Positions 1 to 5,008 of a stretch of DNA of 5,008 nt are shown piece after piece (the stretch's first letter is position 1; each line of letters opens with the position of its first letter). The stretch spans positions 1 through 5,008 of the forward strand of contig CAJJLI010000226.1 in the NCBI GenBank assembly GCA_905192625.1, written 5' to 3'. The DNA is from an uncultured Clostridium sp. GTDB taxonomy: Bacteria; Bacillota; Clostridia; Lachnospirales; Lachnospiraceae. The notes beneath the pieces are model-generated. The model was not told the DNA's origin and did no database searches. It was given only the letters and a program-made list of their open reading frames with translations. The position numbers and the translations under genes are program-made.

Positions 1-691
1 GATTCACATGAAAGCAGATCAAACAATCAGTGCAACAGCTCTTAATATGTTTGCACCAGCGTTTGCAATCTTTACTGCAAGACAGATTCAAAATATACAA
101 CAAATAAACTTTAATAATACATTTCGCATTGATGAGGTGCCGGTTCTTGGTAAGATACCAATCATAGGAGATATGTTTTTTAAAAATGCCTATATAACAA
201 CCTATCTAGGGTTTATTATTTTGATTGTATCGGTAATTGTCTTGTATAAAACTAGATTTGGGCTAAGGCTTCGGGCATGTGGCGAGCATCCCCATGCAGC
301 AGAATCGGTTGGTATAAATGTTTATAGAATTCGCTACGCAGGTGTATTAATATCTGGCGCACTTGGTGGAATTGGTGGTTTAGTATTTGTTATCCCAAAC
401 TCCACAAATTTTAATGCAACCGTTGCGGGATATGGATTTTTAGCCTTGGCAGTATTGATTTTTGGTCAATGGAAACCGATGCGAATTCTTTGGGCTGCAT
501 TGTTTTTTGGACTCATGAAGACAATTGCTTCTTCCTATTCTGGAATTCCTACGTTAGCTGGCTTAGGTATCTCAAGTTACGTATATAAAATGATACCTTA
601 TATTGCAACGTTGGTCGTATTGGCGTTTACCTCGAAAAAATCACAAGCCCCAAGAGCAGCGGGTATACCGTATGACAAGGGACAAAGATAG
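1..691 (+). CDS. ABC importer permease, NupQ/YufQ type (nucleoside/BMP family), 5' truncated
   Basis: This is an inner-membrane permease subunit of a BMP-family ABC importer, the class that takes up nucleosides in Bacillus (NupNOPQ) and related solutes elsewhere. The frame stays open through the left edge (Ile-His precede the Met at position 8), so that Met is internal and the gene starts upstream. About 229 residues are visible, against roughly 300-320 usual for the family, so the first third is missing. Counting from the Met at 8, family-typical features are the KADQTISATALNM segment (2-14), an extracytoplasmic stretch ending in a YITTYLG turn (62-68), the cytoplasmic coupling region EHPHAAESVGINVYRIRY (93-110) expected to touch the ATPase, and the GYGFLALAVLIFG membrane segment (141-153). 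The tail is short and charged. No downstream partner gene follows, so it is probably the last gene of its operon, with binding protein and ATPase to the left. The family call is firm; the exact solute is inferred only from family. Confidence 0.88.
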   Translation, partial: IHMKADQTISATALNMFAPAFAIFTARQIQNIQQINFNNTFRIDEVPVLGKIPIIGDMFFKNAYITTYLGFIILIVSVIVLYKTRFGLRLRACGEHPHAAESVGINVYRIRYAGVLISGALGGIGGLVFVIPNSTNFNATVAGYGFLALAVLIFGQWKPMRILWAALFFGLMKTIASSYSGIPTLAGLGISSYVYKMIPYIATLVVLAFTSKKSQAPRAAGIPYDKGQR

Positions 692-745
692 ATTCTTGTT
701 CTTAGAGAGTATGACGCTTGAAACTCACAATAAAATTAATAACAT

Positions 746-774
746 CTCAACTTTGGAAAAAATTTAAAGTTGGG
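746..774. repeat. Inverted repeat just upstream of the trp transporter promoter
   Basis: Positions 746-754 (CTCAACTTT) can pair with 766-774 (AAAGTTGGG), giving nine pairs including one G-U, around an 11-base A/T-rich loop. It lies between the end of the permease gene and the -35 box at 777. It could act as a weak terminator for the upstream operon, but the bases after it (GGATTGACTTTTAC) contain no proper T-run. It could also be an operator-like palindrome. The pairing is visible; the function is open. Confidence 0.4.
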
Positions 775-776
775 GA

Positions 777-805
777 TTGACTTTTACAGAGTAAAGTATT
801 ATTAT
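777..805 (+). promoter_or_regulatory. Sigma-A type promoter for the T-box/trpXYZ transcript
   Basis: A TTGACT -35 box (777-782) is followed after exactly 17 bases by a TATTAT -10 box (800-805). This predicts a transcript start near 811-813, shortly before stem I of the T-box leader. Five of six bases match the consensus in each box. The position at the head of the leader and the lack of a better candidate nearby support the call. It is inferred from sequence alone. Confidence 0.7.
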
Positions 806-1017
806 AACAACATATTTATAATTTAAACCGTTGAAAAAGAAGAGTAAGCATAAGTATGAATTTACAGAGAGTCGCAGGTGGTGGGATTGCGATAAGGAAT
901 TTTTTGCTGAATGGGCTTTTGAGGGCAACCTTGAATAAGAGTAGGGGTTGACGGATTCCATAACCGTTATTTGTATGGCATATATGATGGTATATGTAAA
1001 GTGGACTTTATGTCAAA

Positions 1018-1049
1018 TTGAGTGGTACCGCGGATTCTATTCGTCTCAA
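1018..1049 (+). promoter_or_regulatory. T-box antiterminator with tRNA-acceptor bulge
   Basis: The lower helix pairs TTGAG (1018-1022) with CTCAA (1045-1049). The seven-base bulge TGGTACC (1023-1029) is the conserved T-box sequence whose first four bases pair with the free NCCA end of uncharged tRNA. The upper helix pairs GCGGAT (1030-1035) with ATTCGT (1039-1044), including G-U pairs, around a three-base loop. Bases 1043-1049 are also needed for the terminator stem, so the two structures exclude one another. Confidence 0.9.
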
Positions 1050-1077
1050 GCAATGTTATTTGCTTGGGACTTTTTTT
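1043..1077 (+). terminator. Intrinsic terminator of the T-box leader (regulated attenuator)
   Basis: GTCTCAAGCAA (1043-1053) pairs with TTGCTTGGGAC (1060-1070) over eleven pairs with one G-U, a six-base loop, and an uninterrupted run of seven T (1071-1077). It should stop transcription before trpX when tRNA-Trp is charged. Its left arm overlaps the right side of the antiterminator. Confidence 0.93.
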
Positions 1078-1185
1078 ATTTTATAGGATTCGGGTTTGAA
1101 AATTTTTCTTTTCCTTAATTTGCTTAACGCCCCTTTCTAATTACCAAGATTTAACCAATTAATTTAATTTTTAGGAGGAGTCGTT

Positions 1186-2211
1186 ATGAGAAATTTAAGA
1201 AAAAGATTTGGATTATTATTAGTAACAGCATTGGTAGCAGGAAGTTTTGCAGCTTGTGGAACAAAAGAACAATCAACTGTAGGTAGTGCTAAAAAGGATA
1301 TGGTTACCATTGGAGTTGGACAATTTGCAGAGCACGGATCACTTGATAATTGTAGAGAAGGATTTTTAGAAGGATTAAAACAAGAAGGATTCGTTGAAGG
1401 TGAGAATTTAAAAGTAATATATGATAATGCACAAGCGGATGTTACGACAGGAAATCAAATCATCGATAATTTTATATCCAAGAAGGTTGATTTGATATGT
1501 GGAATTGCTACACCAATGGCACAAAGTGCATATTCTGGCACAAAAAAATCCAATGTTCCAGTTATATTTACAGCGGTGACCGACCCAATTCTTGCGGAAC
1601 TTGCGAAGGAAGATGGTACACCAGTTGGTGAAGTTACTGGTACTTCTGACAAGCTTCCGGTGGAAAAACAATTGGAAATGATTCGCAAAGTACTCCCAGA
1701 TGCGAAAAAAATAGGTATTTTATATTCAACCAGTGAAGTGAATTCAATCGCTGCGATTGAAGAATATAAAGCAGCAGCAGCTGAATATGGTTTTGAAATT
1801 GTTGAGAGTGGTATTTCTACCTCTGCTGATATTTCCTTGGCTGCAGACAATATTTTAGGAAAAGTTGATTGTCTTAATAACCTTACGGACAATACAGTAG
1901 TAAGTTCTTTACCGTTAATTCTTGATAAAGCAAATAAAAAAAATATTCCTGTGTTTGGTAGTGAGATTGAACAGGTGAAAATAGGCTGTCTTGCTTCCGT
2001 TGGATTGGATTACTATGATCTTGGAATCCAAACTGGTAAAATGGCTGCAAAAGTTATAAAGGGTGAAGCAAAGGCAAGTGAAATTAATTTTGAAATTATT
2101 GAAGAGGCATCCTTTTATGCGAATCAAGAAGTCGCAAAAAACTTAGGAATTGAATTACCACAGGATTTGGTAAACTCAGCTGCGGAAGTATTCAATACAA
2201 TAACAGAATAA
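1186..2211 (+). CDS. trpX: Tryptophan ABC transporter substrate-binding lipoprotein TrpX
   Basis: This is an extracellular, membrane-anchored binding protein of the ABC_sub_bind family (COG2984 type) that captures the substrate for the importer. The 341-residue length fits the family. The N-terminus has basic residues, a hydrophobic stretch (about 8-23) and a lipobox FAAC, with Cys24 as the predicted lipidated residue. The two-lobed type I binding fold is supported by family landmarks: GQFAEHGSLD (45-54), REGFLEGL (57-64), GIATPMAQ (106-113), TAVTDP (129-134), TGTSD (151-155), YSTSEVNS (180-187), TDNTVV (234-239) and DYYDLG (275-280). The start is supported by AGGAGGAG at 1173-1180. The gene is first in the operon, behind the UGG T-box, which is the main reason to assign tryptophan; from the protein alone the substrate would be uncertain. 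A homologue from Streptococcus pneumoniae has, to my knowledge, been crystallised with an aromatic amino acid. The protein contains no Trp. Confidence 0.93.
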   Translation: MRNLRKRFGLLLVTALVAGSFAACGTKEQSTVGSAKKDMVTIGVGQFAEHGSLDNCREGFLEGLKQEGFVEGENLKVIYDNAQADVTTGNQIIDNFISKKVDLICGIATPMAQSAYSGTKKSNVPVIFTAVTDPILAELAKEDGTPVGEVTGTSDKLPVEKQLEMIRKVLPDAKKIGILYSTSEVNSIAAIEEYKAAAAEYGFEIVESGISTSADISLAADNILGKVDCLNNLTDNTVVSSLPLILDKANKKNIPVFGSEIEQVKIGCLASVGLDYYDLGIQTGKMAAKVIKGEAKASEINFEIIEEASFYANQEVAKNLGIELPQDLVNSAAEVFNTITE

Positions 2212-2244
2212 CAAGTGATAAGAGATTAAGGTGGAGGTAAGGTC

Positions 2245-3129
2245 ATGGCAGTATTACTAGGAATTTTACAAGAAGGGCTTGTATACGCGATTATGGCACT
2301 GGGAGTGTATATTACGTATCGGATATTAGATTTTCCAGACTTGTCGGTAGATGGAACATTTCCACTGGGAGCGGCAATCACTGCAACATTAATTTTAGCA
2401 GGAGTTAACCCAGTGCTTACATTGTTCGTTTCCTTTTTCATTGGAGCATTGGCTGGAACTGTAACTGGTCTGATTCATGTTAAACTTAAAGTTCGAGATT
2501 TGCTTTCTGGTATTATCGTTATGACCGCTTTATACTCCATTAACCTTAGAATCGCTGGAAAAGCAAACCTTCCGATCTTTAGTAAAGATTCTATTTTTGA
2601 AAATGAATGGATTAATAATACATTTAGCAATGAATTAAGTAACTATGTGATGGTTTTCATACTACTTGTTATCGTAATTATTGTTAAAATTCTATTGGAC
2701 CTATATTTAAAAACAAAGTCCGGTTTTTTACTAAAAGCCGTTGGTGACAATGAGACACTTGTAACTTCATTGGCAAAGAACAAAGGAAGTGTTAAGATCC
2801 TAGGTTTAGCAATTGCGAATGCCTTTGCAGCATTGGCTGGTAGTGTATATTGTCAAATGAATGGATACTTTGAAATAACCATTGGCACAGGTACCATTGT
2901 CATTGGCTTAGCAAGTGTAATCATTGGTATGAATTTATTTCGTAATGTGAAGTTTGTGAAACCGACGACAGCGGTTATTGTTGGTTCTATTTTATATAAA
3001 GCTTGTGTTGCAATTGCAATTAGTAGCGGTTTAACTGCATCGGATTTAAAATTAGTTACGTCAGTGTTATTTCTTATCATACTTGTGATTAGTGGTAAAA
3101 AGAGTAGGAAGGTGAAGTCAAAATGCTAG
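2245..3129 (+). CDS. trpY: Tryptophan ABC transporter permease TrpY
   Basis: This is the membrane channel subunit of the importer (COG4120-type permease, related to the branched-chain amino acid/BMP permease class), 294 residues and full length. The family hallmark is ILDFPDLSVDGTFPLGAA at 27-44, followed by VKLKVRDLLSGIIVMTALYS (79-98). I count about eight or nine hydrophobic segments from residue 10 to 284. The loop around 155-180 (LYLKTKSGFLLKAVGDNETL) resembles the cytoplasmic coupling loop that contacts the ATPase. The C-terminus is strongly basic (GKKSRKVKSK), as expected for a cytoplasmic tail. The start has GGAGG at 2233-2237, seven bases before ATG. The gene lies 33 bases after trpX and overlaps trpZ by seven bases, which suggests translational coupling. 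It holds the operon's only Trp, in the NEW segment near residue 125. Confidence 0.93.
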   Translation: MAVLLGILQEGLVYAIMALGVYITYRILDFPDLSVDGTFPLGAAITATLILAGVNPVLTLFVSFFIGALAGTVTGLIHVKLKVRDLLSGIIVMTALYSINLRIAGKANLPIFSKDSIFENEWINNTFSNELSNYVMVFILLVIVIIVKILLDLYLKTKSGFLLKAVGDNETLVTSLAKNKGSVKILGLAIANAFAALAGSVYCQMNGYFEITIGTGTIVIGLASVIIGMNLFRNVKFVKPTTAVIVGSILYKACVAIAISSGLTASDLKLVTSVLFLIILVISGKKSRKVKSKC

Positions 3130-3896
3130 AATTAAAAAATATAAATAAGTACTATAACCCTGGTACAGTCAATGAAATGTGCCTGTTTGATTCATTTAAT
3201 TTAAGCATAGCAGATCAGCAATTTGTCGCAGTGGTAGGAAGTAATGGTTCTGGAAAGACATCTATGTTAAATTTGATCTGTGGAAGTATTTCACTGGATT
3301 CTGGTCAGATTCTTATGAATGGAAAAGATATATCAGGACTCGCAGAATATAAAAGAAATCGCAAGATTGGTAGAGTTTATCAAAATCCAGCAATGGGAAC
3401 CTGCCCTAGTATGACAATCCTTGAGAATATGTCTATTGCAGACAATAAGGGGAAAGCTTTTAATTTAAAGCCAGGTATTAATCGTCAAAGAATTGATTTT
3501 TACCGTGAAAGTCTTCGAATATTAAACCTTGGACTAGAAGATAAATTGGATGTAAAAGTAGGCTCTTTATCGGGTGGTCAACGACAAGCAATGGCACTTA
3601 TTATGGCGACAATGACACCCATTGAGTTTCTAATTCTGGATGAACACACTGCGGCGCTAGATCCAAAAACAGCGGATATTATTATGGAGTTGACCGATAA
3701 GATTGTAAAAGATAAGAAGCTTACAACCATAATGGTAACACATAATTTAAGGTATGCAGTTGATTATGGAAACCGGATCATTATGATGCATCAGGGAAAT
3801 GTAGTTCTTGATAAAGCAAATGAGGAAAAGAATGAGATAAAAATTGACGATATACTGCTTAAATTCAATCAAATAAGTATTGAATGTGGAAATTAG
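3123..3896 (+). CDS. trpZ: Tryptophan ABC transporter ATP-binding protein TrpZ
   Basis: This is the cytoplasmic ATPase that powers the importer (COG1101 type), 257 residues, a normal full length. All nucleotide-binding motifs are intact and in order: Walker A GSNGSGKT (39-46), Q-loop Gln87 in YQNP, ABC signature LSGGQ (149-153), Walker B FLILDEH with catalytic Glu174, D-loop ALD (178-180), and switch His207 in VTHN. The MGTCPSMTILENM segment (91-103) after the Q-loop is typical of this subfamily. The ATG overlaps the end of trpY, and AAGGTGA (3109-3115) upstream serves as ribosome binding site. It is the last operon gene: the next gene is 135 bases away and has its own likely promoter. It contains no Trp. 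Tryptophan as substrate comes from the T-box upstream; the ATPase role is certain from the motifs. Confidence 0.94.
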   Translation: MLELKNINKYYNPGTVNEMCLFDSFNLSIADQQFVAVVGSNGSGKTSMLNLICGSISLDSGQILMNGKDISGLAEYKRNRKIGRVYQNPAMGTCPSMTILENMSIADNKGKAFNLKPGINRQRIDFYRESLRILNLGLEDKLDVKVGSLSGGQRQAMALIMATMTPIEFLILDEHTAALDPKTADIIMELTDKIVKDKKLTTIMVTHNLRYAVDYGNRIIMMHQGNVVLDKANEEKNEIKIDDILLKFNQISIECGN

Positions 3897-3965
3897 AGCT
3901 TTTTTCATACTAATCTTGGAAATGGGAATCACAGATTAAGGAATCACTGGTTAAAAATGAGTTTT

Positions 3966-3995
3966 TTGTTGAATTCTAGCAAGTTTTATGATAAT
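3966..3995 (+). promoter_or_regulatory. Possible promoter of the hemerythrin gene
   Basis: TTGTTG (3966-3971) and GATAAT (3990-3995, within TGATAAT) are 18 bases apart and lie 36 bases before the hemerythrin start. An alternative reading uses TTGAAT (3969-3974) with 15-base spacing to the same -10 box. The -10 region is convincing and the -35 region only moderate. The DNA is T-rich, so chance matches are possible. Confidence 0.42.
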
Positions 3996-4031
3996 GTTAG
4001 GATGATTATTTAACCAGGAGGCATCACTAAA

Positions 4032-4427
4032 ATGTTTGAGATGAAAGATGAGTATTATATTGGTATTAACCAAATCGATGAGCAACATAAGAAACTGTTT
4101 CAAATTGCGGATGATACATATGAGTTGCTAAATAATGCCTACATAGCGGATAAGTATGATCATATTGTAGCATTACTAGATGAATTAAAAGAGTATACGG
4201 CAACACATTTTGCAGAAGAAGAAGCATATATGGAGAGCATCAAATACAAAAAGATTTTATCTCATAAAATAGAACACCATGAATTTCTTGAGAAGATTAA
4301 CGATATCGAGCTAAATGATTTAGAAATGAATCAAGAAGGTATCATTATGGATATATTAAATTTTGTGTATGATTGGTTGGTACATCATATTCTTGATACA
4401 GATAAGTTAATCGTTGAAATAAAATAA
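4032..4427 (+). CDS. Bacteriohemerythrin (non-heme di-iron oxygen-binding protein)
   Basis: This is a 131-residue single-domain hemerythrin, a four-helix-bundle protein that binds O2 at a di-iron centre. In anaerobes and microaerophiles it is thought to serve oxygen sensing, storage or detoxification, or iron handling. All seven canonical ligands can be placed: His19 in IDEQH, His59 and Glu63 in HFAEEE, His78 and His82 in HKIEH, and His119 and Asp124 in HILDTD. The N-terminal WSDEYSVGI-like segment is replaced by MKDEYYIGI, which lacks the usual first Trp. There is no signal peptide or fused signalling domain, so it should be a soluble cytoplasmic protein. The start is supported by AGGAGG (4016-4021), ten bases before ATG. 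It stands alone between a likely promoter and a strong terminator, with no visible link to the tryptophan transporter. The family call is firm; the physiological role is general knowledge, not shown here. Confidence 0.95.
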   Translation: MFEMKDEYYIGINQIDEQHKKLFQIADDTYELLNNAYIADKYDHIVALLDELKEYTATHFAEEEAYMESIKYKKILSHKIEHHEFLEKINDIELNDLEMNQEGIIMDILNFVYDWLVHHILDTDKLIVEIK

Positions 4428-4437
4428 ATTTAAAATT

Positions 4438-4510
4438 AAAGCTATCGCAATCACTGGAATCTAGAAAGTGTATAAAACACTCTCTTTCATCTGTTTTGCG
4501 ATAGCTTTTT
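4438..4510 (+). terminator. Terminator after hemerythrin, 13-bp stem with branched loop
   Basis: AAAGCTATCGCAA (4438-4450) pairs perfectly with TTGCGATAGCTTT (4496-4508). The right arm runs into T-rich DNA (4506-4519, broken by one A). The 45-base loop is unusually long and holds a nested hairpin, AGTGT (4467-4471) with ACACT (4477-4481), around ATAAA. It begins only ten bases after the hemerythrin stop codon. The reverse strand also runs into a T/A-rich stretch, so weak bidirectional action is possible, although both flanking genes point right. Confidence 0.82.
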
Positions 4511-4529
4511 TATTTTTTTATTATTAAAA

Positions 4530-4557
4530 TTGCTCCTAGTATGAGATGATGCATAAT
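4530..4557 (+). promoter_or_regulatory. Possible promoter of the acetyltransferase gene
   Basis: TTGCTC (4530-4535) and CATAAT (4552-4557) are 16 bases apart, after the hemerythrin terminator and 35 bases before the acetyltransferase ATG. A promoter is expected here because the terminator separates the two genes. The -35 match is only fair, and TATAGT (4562-4567) is an alternative -10 box. Confidence 0.4.
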
Positions 4558-4592
4558 ACACTATAGTAAGGAAATTGAAAAAGGAATACAAC

Positions 4593-5008
4593 ATGAGACA
4601 GATGTTTGGTAAGAAATGCAAATCTTATCAGGAGTATTGTATGTATGTTGGTAGAGGCTACATAAAATTGGATGAAGTGGTTTCATTATTAAAGCAAACC
4701 TACTGGGCACAGAATCGGTCACGAGAGCTGATTTTACGAAGTCTAAACAATTCTAGATGTTATGGAATACGAGATAAAGAATATAATTTAGTGGGGTTTG
4801 CAAGAGTAATCACAGATTATGCAACGACGTATTATCTTTGTGATGTCATCATAGAGACAAATCATCAACGTATGGGACTGGGAAAAGAACTCATGGGATT
4901 TATTATAGAAGATGAGGAACTAAGTGGATTAAGTGGCATGCTAGTAACTGAAAATGCACATAAGTTTTATGAAAAGTTTGGGTTTGTAAGAGCAGGAGTA
5001 CGTTTTAT
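4593..5008 (+). CDS. GNAT family N-acetyltransferase, 3' end outside window
   Basis: An open frame starts at ATG 4593 and runs off the right edge, giving 138 complete codons. It matches the GNAT fold, whose members move an acetyl group from acetyl-CoA to an amine. Visible landmarks are the N-terminal YWAQNRSRELILRSLNNS region (37-54), the central strand segment LVGFARVITDYATTYYLCDV (66-85), the acetyl-CoA pyrophosphate loop QRMGLGK (92-98, fitting Q/R-x-x-G-x-G/A), and the C-terminal ENAHKFYEKFGF (120-131). These resemble a widespread group of small GNAT proteins of about 140 residues, so only a few residues are probably missing. AAGGA (4581-4585) is placed to serve ATG 4593. Met4 (4602) and Met17 are alternative starts, since relatives often begin nearer Met17 and the first 16 residues may be a variable extension. 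The acceptor substrate cannot be told from sequence. The gene is separated from hemerythrin by a terminator. Confidence 0.88.
   Translation, partial: MRQMFGKKCKSYQEYCMYVGRGYIKLDEVVSLLKQTYWAQNRSRELILRSLNNSRCYGIRDKEYNLVGFARVITDYATTYYLCDVIIETNHQRMGLGKELMGFIIEDEELSGLSGMLVTENAHKFYEKFGFVRAGVRF

Larger units (their letters stand above)
831..1077 (+). promoter_or_regulatory. T-box riboswitch leader, tryptophan (UGG) specifier
   Basis: This RNA leader senses the charging state of a tRNA and controls transcription of the downstream operon. Stem I begins with AAAAG (835-839) pairing with CTTTT (916-920). Above it is the specifier loop, with AAGAGTA (840-846) on the left and GAATGGG (909-915) on the right. 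It is closed by AGCA (847-850) with TGCT (905-908). The codon after GAA is UGG (912-914), followed by a purine as usual, so the partner is tRNA-Trp. The apical part carries AGAGAG (866-871) and a TCGCA/TGCGA hairpin (872-876 with 888-892) holding GGTGG. Stem II pairs CAACC (926-930) with GGTTG (946-950) around a second AAGAGTA. The pseudoknot-type element ACGG/CCGT (951-954 with 964-967) includes the conserved CCGTTA. Stem III is CATATA/TATATG (979-984 with 991-996). The T-box core TGGTACCGCGG is at 1023-1033. All standard elements are present in order. Confidence 0.95.

Noticed and set aside
8..10. ATG at position 8 as the true start of the first permease
   Set aside because: No ribosome binding site is visible, the frame is open to the left edge, and the sequence from here matches the middle of the family, not its N-terminus.
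764..961. Reverse-strand open frame of 65 codons in the gap before trpX
   Set aside because: It lies over the T-box leader and its promoter, whose conserved RNA elements explain the region. The protein is low-complexity and resembles no family I know.
1408..2127. Three reverse-strand open frames inside trpX
   Set aside because: They are antisense to a complete gene with clear family motifs, have no convincing ribosome binding sites, and encode implausible proteins.
2226..3080. Two reverse-strand open frames inside trpY
   Set aside because: They are antisense shadows of a hydrophobic permease gene and show no domain or start signal of their own.
3863..3905. Possible terminator at the end of trpZ (ATTCAAT/ATTGAAT hairpin, then a T-run)
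   Set aside because: The stem is seven pairs with only one G-C, lies inside the coding region, and is 14 bases from the T-run, so it is too weak and badly spaced for an intrinsic terminator.
3747..3932. Reverse-strand open frame over the end of trpZ
   Set aside because: It is antisense to conserved ATPase sequence and extends into AT-rich intergenic DNA, with no recognisable motif.
3911..3938. TAATCT/AGATTA inverted repeat before the hemerythrin gene
   Set aside because: Six A/T-rich pairs with a 16-base loop are expected by chance in DNA of this composition.
692..5008. A previously undescribed multi-gene system
   Set aside because: Each gene falls in a known family, and the T-box with trpXYZ is an established arrangement. 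Hemerythrin and the acetyltransferase have their own likely signals and no shared motif that would tie them into a new system.

Overview
The window looks like chromosomal DNA from a low-GC, Gram-positive anaerobe of the Clostridia. A Lachnospiraceae or Clostridium relative is the best guess, but the species cannot be fixed from the sequence. The pointers are AT-rich DNA with AT-rich codon choice, strong AGGAGG-type ribosome binding sites, a lipoprotein signal peptide, a T-box leader and a bacteriohemerythrin. Every gene seen is on the + strand, and the layout is ordinary for such a genome. I found no mobile element, CRISPR array, tRNA or rRNA.

Layout. (1) Positions 1-691 hold the 3' part of a permease gene of the NupQ/YufQ type (nucleoside or BMP-family ABC importers). 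(2) Positions 692-1185 are non-coding: an inverted repeat (746-774), a promoter (777-805) and a complete T-box leader (about 831-1077) ending in an intrinsic terminator. A 108-base untranslated stretch (1078-1185) follows; it shows only the ribosome binding site (1173-1180). (3) Positions 1186-3896 hold a tightly packed three-gene ABC importer operon: lipoprotein binding protein (trpX), permease (trpY) and ATPase (trpZ). (4) Positions 4032-4427 encode a small bacteriohemerythrin with all seven iron ligands and its own likely promoter, closed by a long-stem terminator (4438-4510). (5) From 4593 to the right edge is the start of a GNAT acetyltransferase that runs off the window.

How the parts work together. 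The T-box specifier loop reads UGG (912-914), the tryptophan codon. Uncharged tRNA-Trp should stabilise the antiterminator (1018-1049) over the overlapping terminator (1043-1070), so trpXYZ is expressed when tryptophan is scarce. This supports tryptophan, or a close precursor or analogue, as the cargo of a transporter whose protein families are otherwise often annotated as uncharacterised. In agreement, the three transporter proteins contain only one Trp in 892 residues. The T-box/trpXYZ arrangement is already known in Firmicutes, so it is a clear example of a described system rather than a new one. The flanking genes show no evident functional link to it.
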